A DNA stretch of 64,000 bases. It comes from a bacterium (GTDB taxonomy: Bacteria; SZUA-182; DTGQ01). Positions 25,264 to 33,141 of this stretch are shown here, one piece after another. A model generated the notes under the pieces. The model did not search any database. It saw only the letters and a list, made by a program, of their open reading frames with translations, and was not told the origin of the DNA. The stretch is taken from NCBI GenBank assembly GCA_040755755.1, contig JBFLZW010000013.1, forward strand, positions 91,448-155,447, given 5' to 3'. The position numbers were made by a program, and so were the translations under genes. How positions within the stretch are numbered: the stretch's first letter is position 1; each line of letters opens with the position of its first letter.

Positions 25264-26112
25264 TTACCGTACATCGCAGGCATCTCCTTTCCCATCCCGG
25301 TCCCTGTCCGTCTGGTCAGGATTGGCATGTCTGGGGCAGTTATCACAGGCATCGCCGATGCCGTCCTCATCAAAATCCGTGTTCTCGGAGGTACGGCAGT
25401 TGGGACAAAGATCTCTGTCGGGTCCATCACCCTCCAAAAAGCCGTCATTGTCCAGGTCCTCATCGCAGACATCGCCGGCCGTATCCCCAATCATGAAAAA
25501 ATCGCTGTTTTCCTGCTCCGGGTTATAGACCCTGCTGCAATTGTCAACCGTATCCGGAACCCCGTCATCGTCATCATCCTCATCGCAGATGTCCCCGCGC
25601 TCATCATGGTCATAATCCGCCTGGAGAGGATTACCAATAGCGGGGCAATTATCACTCTGGTTCACGATGCCGTCTCCATCGATATCTCCATCACAGGCAT
25701 CCCCAATCCCGTCCCCGTCGGTATCGAGCTGATCGTTATTGGCCATACCAGGGCAATTATCGCAGGCATCCCCGTGGTCGTCGCCATCGGCGTTCCGGCT
25801 CTGGTCGTTCGGGGTGTAGGGGCAATTGTCCCTGGTATCGACCACCCCGTCGGCATCGTAATCCTCCTGGAGCGAGAAAAGCGGGCCGAGGTCGTAATTG
25901 ACCACGATCGGGCCGCCGCCTCCCCCGCCTCCTCCGGCACCGCCGGATGGAGGTGCGCCGCACAGATCGTCGGGGCATTCGTCAAACCAGTCATTGGGAT
26001 TAAAATCCTGGGCCTGAACCGGAATACTCCTCCCGGCAGCCATGACAAGGGCAGTGAAGAGAACCACGAAGAGCATACGGGTGAATGGATGGGAAACAGG
26101 GTGCTTGTACAT
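25264..26112 (-). CDS. exported thrombospondin type-3 repeat protein
   Basis: From the ATG at 26112 (GAGGTGATAG upstream) the protein has 282 residues, with a signal peptide ending GRSIPVQAQDF. A glycine tract (GGAGGGGGGGGP) near residue 70 separates a short cysteine-containing head from seven or so calcium-binding TSP3 repeats such as DYDADGVVDTRDNCPYTPND, DTDGDGIGDACDGD and DEDGIGDACDNCP. Cysteines in the repeats should pair. The protein lacks any catalytic domain and resembles stalk or spacer regions of outer-membrane or surface proteins. It follows the 453-aa lipoprotein gene by 10 bases. Confidence 0.85.
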   Translation of the reverse strand: MYKHPVSHPFTRMLFVVLFTALVMAAGRSIPVQAQDFNPNDWFDECPDDLCGAPPSGGAGGGGGGGGPIVVNYDLGPLFSLQEDYDADGVVDTRDNCPYTPNDQSRNADGDDHGDACDNCPGMANNDQLDTDGDGIGDACDGDIDGDGIVNQSDNCPAIGNPLQADYDHDERGDICDEDDDDDGVPDTVDNCSRVYNPEQENSDFFMIGDTAGDVCDEDLDNDGFLEGDGPDRDLCPNCRTSENTDFDEDGIGDACDNCPRHANPDQTDRDRDGKGDACDVR

Positions 26113-26122
26113 ACCTATCACC

Positions 26123-27484
26123 TCACACTTGCGCGGGATGGAAGAGATAAATCGTTCGTTCCGTCCCGGAGTAGGAACAAATGACGGGCCTGTTCCGCCC
26201 GTCAAACCATAAGCTGTTATAGAGGCCGATATCTCCGCTCGAGGCCACGGTCTCCCTCTTCCATGCGCCTTCCTGAAGTTGAGCGAACCTCAGGTTGTTC
26301 GCGGCATATCCGCTATGGCTTTTCAGCTCATAGTAGGCAATGGCGGCAGATCCTGCGGCATCGTAGGCCAGACTGCAATAATCCCCGCACCAGGAGGTAT
26401 CATCCACCATCTGAATCCGCCAGGATGAAGCCTCTTCTTCCGCATACCGCAGGCAATGATGGTCGGCCCTCCCGTCGCCATACTCCTCGACGTAATAGGC
26501 TACGCCCAGGAATCCTCCAGCATCACACCGGGCGCCGCTTATCGAGCCAACCACGCAGCCTTCCTCGATCCATTCCTTTTCCCATATCCCCTGCTGTCTG
26601 CGGGCCACCCGAAGGCCTCTGGTATTGCCGGGAAGCTCGGCATAGTAAAAAATGACCGGATTGTCCCCGCTATCCAGGGTAATTACACAATGGTAGCCCA
26701 CACTGTTTTGCACATTGCTGCCATCATCATAGTGATTCCCCTCGACCGTCTCCTCAAGAGCCGCTGCAGAAAGCGCCGAGCGGTCCTTTTTCACGTAGCA
26801 AAGATCGGGGTAGCGGTAATTCATGGCATCGCAGCCTTCATAAAAGAACTGATAGGCGAGGTGGATGGCCCCTTCCGAATCAACCGCCACCGAGACCTCG
26901 GTTCCCGCCAGCCCATCCTGGAACACGGGATTTCGCTCGACAATCCCGACAGCCCCGGTATATTCTCCCCATCCGCCCGCAGCCTTAAGGCTCAGCATGG
27001 CATCGGACTGCTGCTCCCTGCCGCATTCCCGGACCGTTCCTCCCCGGTAGGAGATCACCGGCAGGTTATCCTGGCCAAGGGCCAGGGAGAGGGCCGCACA
27101 GTTATCGATGCTCGTGACAGGTTCCGGTTCAGGGCTGGAGGAAAGGGTTCGGAGAGTGCCGGTCGGGTTGTCTAGGACCAGGTACTGAATCTGATAAGCG
27201 GCAGCGGTATTATCATCGTCCTGAAAATACGCAAGGTGCACGGTGCCTTGTGCATCCCTTGCCGCCTTGACCCGCGGACTGAGCATCCCTCCAGCCTCGA
27301 TCCGGGCGAGCGGGACATTTTCCCACCGGCTGGCCACGACATTCCGGGATTGGCTGCCGGTATTGTTACTGCCTCCCCCGCCTCCTCCACATCCGAGGAT
27401 ATTTGTATAGATAATCAGAAGGAGCGCTAACAGCGATATCACCAGTTCCAGGTACCCGCATCTCCTACCCCCGAAGGTAAGCAT
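26123..27484 (-). CDS. lipoprotein, repeat-rich, BNR/propeller-like; function unknown
   Basis: The start at 27484 gives a 453-aa protein with a lipoprotein signal: MLTFGGRRCGYLELVISLLA, then LLLIIYTNILGC and a glycine tract. The body has recurring VHLAY/IHLAY-type strands (GTVHLAYFQDDDN, GAIHLAYQFFYEG, GVAYYVEEYGDG, AIAYYELKSHSG, PVICSYSG), about one each 50-60 residues. This spacing suggests a beta-propeller like those of BNR/Asp-box proteins, but no catalytic signature was recognised. It overlaps the end of the large TPR gene by 20 bases, so it is translationally coupled to the machine genes. Confidence 0.65.
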   Translation of the reverse strand: MLTFGGRRCGYLELVISLLALLLIIYTNILGCGGGGGGSNNTGSQSRNVVASRWENVPLARIEAGGMLSPRVKAARDAQGTVHLAYFQDDDNTAAAYQIQYLVLDNPTGTLRTLSSSPEPEPVTSIDNCAALSLALGQDNLPVISYRGGTVRECGREQQSDAMLSLKAAGGWGEYTGAVGIVERNPVFQDGLAGTEVSVAVDSEGAIHLAYQFFYEGCDAMNYRYPDLCYVKKDRSALSAAALEETVEGNHYDDGSNVQNSVGYHCVITLDSGDNPVIFYYAELPGNTRGLRVARRQQGIWEKEWIEEGCVVGSISGARCDAGGFLGVAYYVEEYGDGRADHHCLRYAEEEASSWRIQMVDDTSWCGDYCSLAYDAAGSAAIAYYELKSHSGYAANNLRFAQLQEGAWKRETVASSGDIGLYNSLWFDGRNRPVICSYSGTERTIYLFHPAQV

Positions 27485-30400
27485 AGTAAGATTCCCGTGC
27501 CTGTGGATGGATTGCATCTTTGGTCTCCTCAACCCTTGCCTGATTCGGAAGGGCCTGGTAAAGGTCTCTGGCCTTGTCGATATGGCCATAATACTGATAA
27601 AGTCCGGCAAGATTGACCCGTGCGCCGATATGGTGAGCATCGAGAGCCAGGGCTTTGGTAAAAGCATCTTTTGCCAGACTGTCCTCGCCAATGGCGAGAT
27701 AGGCTACACCAAGGGCATTGTATATCCTGGCCTGCACTGCCTTATCAAAAGCTTTAGCCTCGCCGAGGGCTTTTTGGGCTATGAGGATCGAGAGCCTGAC
27801 ATCTCCCTTTTCCCGGTAGGTCTCGGCAAGAGTCAAAAGAGCGGTGGGATCGCCCGGATCCTGCATCAGCTTTTGATGGATCCCCCGTAAGGTCTCATCC
27901 TTTGACCATTGGGAGGTTATTTCAACCAGGGGCCGTGCCTTTGAAAAACCGGCGTTCCTTGATTGCCGTCCTGCTGAATCGAGGAAGCAGGGTGCCAGCT
28001 TCGGATCGCACACTTCCCAGGAATGTGCTTTCTCGACACAGGCCCGGCGATATTCATCCGCCTTATTGCCATATCCTTGAGCCTTCTGGTTCAAAAGCTC
28101 GCGGTACTGCTCTTTCTCTTCAGGGGATAAATCAGGCAGGGGAGATTCCTGGAGAAAGCGTTCGAATTCCCGGTAGATCTCATACGAACGGTAGCAGGCG
28201 GAAAGAGCCCATTCAGGAGACTGATATTGGATGACGGCGGCGTAGCCCTTCTCCAGGTTCTCGAGGAGCTTTGCCTTGGCAGCCACCAGGCTGGTATCGA
28301 TACTCCCGGAGAGCTGAAGGCCCATATAGTCCTGAAAAGTCTTTTCAAGAAGGTTATATTCCATTGCGGCCATCCGGGTGCGCACATCCCTGTCCTTCCC
28401 GGCCAGATCGGGCTTGCAGGCTTTTCTGGCTTGTGCGGCCAGGGCACGTGCCGTATCGAATTCACCTGCCTGGGCATGGAGATCGGCCATGCGGGCATCG
28501 GCTTTCAGTTGCCCCAGGGGGGATGCCTGGTCCCGGCAGGTCTGGAGCACCTTCAGTGCCGCGTCTCCGCTCCCTTTTTTCTCCGCATTGTCGGCCATGG
28601 CCATGAAGATTTCCTCCCTGGCACCGGCGCTCTTTCCTCCCCGGTCGAGAACCATCTGATAGTCCTTATTGGCAAGATCGTATTGCCCAAGGCTCTCCCG
28701 GATCCGGGCTGCCTGATACAGGAAATCGGTGCTGCTGCTTTCTTTCGGAAGCCGCACGCTGAACTCTTCGAGATATTGAGCCAGGAGCCTGAACTGGCTG
28801 ATCCGCAGCGAGGAATCGATCAGAAGGCTTAAGGTGTCTTTAATTTTCGCTGACGAGGGATAGTGGACGATCAATTCAGAGCCTGCATTAAAGAGGGTCT
28901 CAAGATCTCCCTTCTCCTTGCTGGGAAGCAGCAGGGCATACAGGGCATATTCTCCCATCGAGGCACCTTTCTGCTGATCGGCTATCCGGGAAAGACCTCC
29001 CTTGCCCTTGTCCCAGTCATTGACCGCGGACACGGTGAGAGAATTGATGATCTTGGATTCCGCGGCCTGTACGATCCCGCTGACCTCGGTCTTCAATTCC
29101 TCATCCTGGATATTCCGATCTTTGAGCACCTTTTGGCCGTATTTGACCAGACCTGCATAATCCTCTTTCAGGTTATAGGCATCGAGAATAAGATGGACCG
29201 CAGCCCTGGCCTCTTCCCCCGTGGGGCAGCGATCGATAAACCGGGAAAATTCGGCAATGGCTTGGTCATATTTTCCCTGATCATAGGTGATCCAGGCCAC
29301 GTTAAAGAGCACATTCGAAACCCGGTGCGATCCGGGAAAATCACTGGCATAGACCTGGCCGCAGGCCGTGAGCCCTCCTCTGGCTGAGGCAATCTCATAA
29401 TAGGTGAGGCTGTCTTTCTGTTTCAGAGCGCGATAATACGAGAGCACCGCGCTGTAGAGGCCCTCTTCCCGCTGCCGGTTTTTTTGTGGTATAGCCAGGG
29501 CGCATTTTTCGTATTGCTTCCCGGCCTCAAGGTATCTTTGGGCTGAAAACAGCGCCTCGGCGTAATTCGCTTCCATCTCACGATACACAGGGCTTGTGTC
29601 AAAAAATTCAAGGTAAGCCTTGTACGAGTCCGCGGCCCGGATAAAATCCTCTTTCGATTTTTTCTCTCTGGCTTTCTGGTGGAGGTGAGTAATAATGTCT
29701 CTGGCATAAAGTTCGAAGTCAGCCAGATTTTTCTTTTTCTCTTCTTCAGAGATATGGACCGAGTATTTCTGTGCCTTGAGTGCCCCGACCATAATGGCCA
29801 CATCCTGATCCGCATCCTCGAAGCGCTCCAGGGACTGGACACATTCGAAGATTCTGCGGCTGTATTCCAGAAGCTTTTCGACATCATAGCGCAAGGTCGC
29901 CAGTTTGCGGTAAATGGCCGCGGCATGAGACCACTTGTTCTTGATCAGGTAGCGATAGGCCAGTTTTTCCAGAGCCAGAGTATAGACGGGCCGTGACCAG
30001 GCATATTTTTCAAAGTAGGCTATCGCATCCTGCGGGCTGCTCTCTTTGTAACACTCGCAATAGCAATAGGCCATATCGGTCAGGGCCTCGGTTCTCACAT
30101 CCACCCTTTTGTAGGTGTCGATATCCAGCTCGCTGGTATCGCTGAGGCTGGTGACCGACTCCTCGAAGAGCTTGATGGCCTTCTGGAAGTCCACCCTGTT
30201 GATGTAACACCAGCCCAGCTTATACCGGGCAAGAGCTGCGGCTGAGCTTTGAGGATAGGTTAACACCTCCTCGTAGTGCCTTTGGGCCATATCGAGGTCC
30301 GACAGGTTGAAAAAATGGTCCCCCAGCAGCAGATAGGCTTCCGCTGCATACGGGCTGTCCTTGTATTTGCTGATAATGGCCCGGTACTGGCCGACCATGT

Positions 30401-30893
30401 CCTCGATCTGACCAAGCTCCCGGTATTCATGAGCCAGAAAGAAATGCACCTTGTCAAGCTCCCCGAAATCGGGGAAGTTGTTGATGATGCGGTGATAGAT
30501 TTCGATAGCCTGATTCTTCAGGGTGTTCGATTCAAAATGCTCCAGCGATTTGACCGATGAGGAGCCTTTCGGGCTCTCAGCCTTGCGGAGAAAATAGATA
30601 ATGCGGGATTTTTCGATGTACAGCTCAGCCAGGCGAAGGTAGAGTTCGGGAAGATAGGGTTTGTTCCTCGACCGGTCAATCAGGACCCTGGTATTTTGTA
30701 TGGCCAGGTCACATTTCTTTTTATCTTCCCTGAGCTTGAGGATAAATTTCTTTTCTTCCCCGCAGGTGTCCTTTTTTTCGTAGGCGTAGCTCTCCGGCTT
30801 TTCAGCCTGGCCGCTGCCATAAGCCGGTGCAGCCAGAAAAACAAGCCCCAGGATACTAATAATAGCTTTGCAGGTGAGATGTTTTGTTGTCAT
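27465..30893 (-). CDS. large exported TPR protein, GltD/AgmU/NfsD-like
   Basis: The start at 30893 gives 1142 aa with a signal peptide (MTTKHLTCKAIISILGLVFL, ending PAYGSGQ); the frame is open to 30947 but would then overlap the gene before. The body is TPR-like throughout: LYLRLAELYIEKSRI, SPYAAEAYLLLGDHFFNLSD, SAAALARYKLGWCYINRVD, HRVSNVLFNVAWITYDQGKY, RIYNALGVAYLAIGEDSLA and ARVNLAGLYQYYGHIDKA. In Myxococcus the Glt and Nfs machines each contain a periplasmic TPR protein of about this size (AgmU is ~1200 aa). Size, export signal and neighbours make that match likely; the sequence match was not tested. It would form the periplasmic scaffold. Confidence 0.8.
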   Translation of the reverse strand: MTTKHLTCKAIISILGLVFLAAPAYGSGQAEKPESYAYEKKDTCGEEKKFILKLREDKKKCDLAIQNTRVLIDRSRNKPYLPELYLRLAELYIEKSRIIYFLRKAESPKGSSSVKSLEHFESNTLKNQAIEIYHRIINNFPDFGELDKVHFFLAHEYRELGQIEDMVGQYRAIISKYKDSPYAAEAYLLLGDHFFNLSDLDMAQRHYEEVLTYPQSSAAALARYKLGWCYINRVDFQKAIKLFEESVTSLSDTSELDIDTYKRVDVRTEALTDMAYCYCECYKESSPQDAIAYFEKYAWSRPVYTLALEKLAYRYLIKNKWSHAAAIYRKLATLRYDVEKLLEYSRRIFECVQSLERFEDADQDVAIMVGALKAQKYSVHISEEEKKKNLADFELYARDIITHLHQKAREKKSKEDFIRAADSYKAYLEFFDTSPVYREMEANYAEALFSAQRYLEAGKQYEKCALAIPQKNRQREEGLYSAVLSYYRALKQKDSLTYYEIASARGGLTACGQVYASDFPGSHRVSNVLFNVAWITYDQGKYDQAIAEFSRFIDRCPTGEEARAAVHLILDAYNLKEDYAGLVKYGQKVLKDRNIQDEELKTEVSGIVQAAESKIINSLTVSAVNDWDKGKGGLSRIADQQKGASMGEYALYALLLPSKEKGDLETLFNAGSELIVHYPSSAKIKDTLSLLIDSSLRISQFRLLAQYLEEFSVRLPKESSSTDFLYQAARIRESLGQYDLANKDYQMVLDRGGKSAGAREEIFMAMADNAEKKGSGDAALKVLQTCRDQASPLGQLKADARMADLHAQAGEFDTARALAAQARKACKPDLAGKDRDVRTRMAAMEYNLLEKTFQDYMGLQLSGSIDTSLVAAKAKLLENLEKGYAAVIQYQSPEWALSACYRSYEIYREFERFLQESPLPDLSPEEKEQYRELLNQKAQGYGNKADEYRRACVEKAHSWEVCDPKLAPCFLDSAGRQSRNAGFSKARPLVEITSQWSKDETLRGIHQKLMQDPGDPTALLTLAETYREKGDVRLSILIAQKALGEAKAFDKAVQARIYNALGVAYLAIGEDSLAKDAFTKALALDAHHIGARVNLAGLYQYYGHIDKARDLYQALPNQARVEETKDAIHPQARESYYAYLRG

Positions 30894-30907
30894 TGGAAAA
30901 TATCCCA

Positions 30908-32422
30908 TCATTTGAAGAAGATATCCCACTCTTCGAGGCAGTTGCATTTGTTGGGCAAAGTTACCGTGTAATCATCCAGCTCATCGTTCCAGAATTCTCC
31001 CTGGAAGGGATAGATGGCTATCCTTCCTGTTGGCTTTTGGGCCGAAGCAGCATCCTCCCGGTAGTGATACTGATATACCCGCTGGTACATATCGAGCCCG
31101 ATCTCATATTCCATGAGGTTGGCCTCTTCCTCGAACTTCAGGATTTCGTTGGCCATTTTCTCATACTCTTCCTTGATCTGGGTTCTCAATACTCTGGTCA
31201 TTTTCTCGATTTCAAGGGTATACAGCTTATCCAGGAACCCGCACAGAGGCTTATCGGGAAAGAGGGCGATCTTTTCCTTTTCCTGCTCCAGGAGCTTCAG
31301 GAATCTCCAGGTCTGGTTGATCTTTTTTTTGCTCAGAAGGAGCAGGAGCAATCCGGGGTCATCGGCTGCCTCTCCCCTGGCGTAAATCGTTTCCAGGGAA
31401 TGGCCGTAGTGAGCCTTAAATTCCCTGACTACAGCCAGGGCCTTCTGATAATGGCACACCTCTTTGTAGATGAGAGATTTCAGGATATAGTGTTCAGGGG
31501 TAAAATAATCCCGGAAGCCGGGGGCTTCAAAGGCATATAAAAGCCCCATTGCCTTTTCCGAATTTCCGAGGCGGTAGTGGTTCCAGGCCCGCTCGAAGAG
31601 CGTCTGGGCCTGTTCGAGAACCGGTTTCGGATTCTTCTGATAGATGCGCTCAGCCTCAGCATGCTCTCCCTTTTCATAGAGCAGGCGGGCCAGGGTGGTG
31701 GCCGCCTCGCTTTTCAGATCATCCGCCGTACCGGGAGATTCCAGAATATCCTGAGCTATGGCCATAGCCTCATCGATCTTATCCTGATAAATCCTCAGCA
31801 TGGCTTTTTGAAAAAGATAGCGGTAATAGTAATAGCTCTTTGGAGTAATCCGGTGAAAGTGATTATCCCCCCACTGGAAGAATCCACGCTCCCAGTCGAA
31901 CATCCCCTGATAATAATTGATAAAATCAGCCATCTCCTCTTCCAGCGCACCATATTCCTGATCACAGACAACCGTGTTGATAATAAGCTCGCGGTCAAAG
32001 GGGATGGTGCGGGTTATTTCCTCGAAGAGCTCAAGGCAGTAGGAAACGATCCTGGGATTCGGTTTTCTGACGATAAGATTCACCAGCTCATCGACTGCCG
32101 CATGGGACAGGCCGCACTTCTTCAGGCAGATGCCGAAGAAGAACTGCGCCCATTCATAGTCAACCACGTCCGGTGAGTTCATACTCAGGAAATGGAACAG
32201 CCGGGGAGCTGCAGCAGCATAATTCTTTTTCTCAAAAAGCGCATATCCCCGGGCAAAAGAATTTGGATCCTTCATTGGAATGGCGGCATCAGCATCCTGC
32301 TGGACAACAGGGGGCTTTTGATCCTTTTCACCTTCCCCAGGGTTCTCTGATGCCAAAGCCCTGCCGGAGGAGATTACCATGATCCACAACAATATCAGTG
32401 CATATCCGATTATACGCTTCAT
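30908..32422 (-). CDS. exported TPR protein, GltE/AglT/NfsC-E-like
   Basis: The 504-aa protein has a signal peptide (MKRIIGYALILLWIMVISSG, ending RALAS). TPR-like helices include NSFARGYALFEKKNYAAAAP, YEWAQFFFGICLKKCG, SEAATTLARLLYEKGEHAEA and QAQTLFERAWNHYRLGNSEK. The C-terminus IAIYPFQGEFWNDELDDYTV, with a cysteine pair after it, resembles a motif I associate from memory with myxobacterial AglT-type proteins. In the gliding machine AglT/GltE lies at the outer membrane. It overlaps the barrel gene by 4 bases (ATGA) and is followed by the large TPR gene after 14 bases. Confidence 0.78.
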   Translation of the reverse strand: MKRIIGYALILLWIMVISSGRALASENPGEGEKDQKPPVVQQDADAAIPMKDPNSFARGYALFEKKNYAAAAPRLFHFLSMNSPDVVDYEWAQFFFGICLKKCGLSHAAVDELVNLIVRKPNPRIVSYCLELFEEITRTIPFDRELIINTVVCDQEYGALEEEMADFINYYQGMFDWERGFFQWGDNHFHRITPKSYYYYRYLFQKAMLRIYQDKIDEAMAIAQDILESPGTADDLKSEAATTLARLLYEKGEHAEAERIYQKNPKPVLEQAQTLFERAWNHYRLGNSEKAMGLLYAFEAPGFRDYFTPEHYILKSLIYKEVCHYQKALAVVREFKAHYGHSLETIYARGEAADDPGLLLLLLSKKKINQTWRFLKLLEQEKEKIALFPDKPLCGFLDKLYTLEIEKMTRVLRTQIKEEYEKMANEILKFEEEANLMEYEIGLDMYQRVYQYHYREDAASAQKPTGRIAIYPFQGEFWNDELDDYTVTLPNKCNCLEEWDIFFK

Positions 32423-33129
32423 GGTTTTCCATCTTCCCGCAGATAGTTCTGTAAGACCTTGACGGTTTCGTCCCTCTCCGTTTTTCTCGGAGACAGGTTA
32501 AACCGGAATCCCAGGCCAAGACCAAAGCCAAGCCGGTTTTCCCTTTTATCTTCCCTGAAATTGACCAGATCACGGATTTCGAGATTCAGGCACAGGTGCT
32601 TGCGGATAAAGTATTTCATGCCGATTCCAAAGCTCACCGAAAGGACGTTTTCTATCACTGCCGCGGGCTTGTTTTCATAACTGACCATCCCTCCGCCGAG
32701 GAAAAGGTAGCCCTCGTGGTTCAGTATCCGGCGATTCCAGACCGCATCCTTCCCATAGAAGGGCTTCACCACCAGGTGGGTATGAACCATATACTTGGTT
32801 TCCCTGAATTCCGTGGGTGCAACCCCGAATTTCTTCTCAAGGTCTTTGCGCAGCTCCTTTTCCCGGTTGAGCATCAGGTATCCCCTGGCTACCTCCCAGC
32901 CCAGATGTTCATTGATGTGGTAGGTATAATGGAGCCCCAGAGGATAAAGATGATAGAAATCATCATCGGGAAAATAGCCACAGCTTGCGCCGATTTCATG
33001 GCAGTAGTGGAATACCCTGTTCTGAATGGCATACACCTGCTCCTTATCTGCCGGATCCTCTCCAAACCCCTCCCGTGGACCAGGGAAAAGCAGCAGCAGG
33101 AGGAATAATAAAACGATCCATCGTTTCAT
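32419..33129 (-). CDS. predicted outer-membrane beta-barrel protein (GltA/GltB/NfsA-B-like position)
   Basis: The 236-aa protein has a signal peptide (MKRWIVLLFLLLLLFPGPRE, ending GFGED). The rest shows alternating amphipathic strands: HYTYHINEHLGWEVARGYL, MVHTHLVVKPFYGK, YLFLGGGMVSY and LSVSFGIGMKYFIRKHLCLN, ending in LGFGLGLGFRFNLSPRK. This matches small outer-membrane barrels of the type found in myxobacterial envelope gene clusters. Unlike typical OmpA-type barrels it has a ~15-residue charged tail. In the Glt and Nfs systems two such barrels anchor the machine in the outer membrane; only one is seen here. Confidence 0.75.
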   Translation of the reverse strand: MKRWIVLLFLLLLLFPGPREGFGEDPADKEQVYAIQNRVFHYCHEIGASCGYFPDDDFYHLYPLGLHYTYHINEHLGWEVARGYLMLNREKELRKDLEKKFGVAPTEFRETKYMVHTHLVVKPFYGKDAVWNRRILNHEGYLFLGGGMVSYENKPAAVIENVLSVSFGIGMKYFIRKHLCLNLEIRDLVNFREDKRENRLGFGLGLGFRFNLSPRKTERDETVKVLQNYLREDGKP

Positions 33130-33141
33130 GCACTCATCTCC

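Noticed and set aside
25189..26184. Plus-strand frame of 331 codons, valine/isoleucine-rich
   Set aside because: Antisense to the aspartate-rich TSP3 repeats; complement of GAC/GAT codons gives Val/Ile, which explains the composition.
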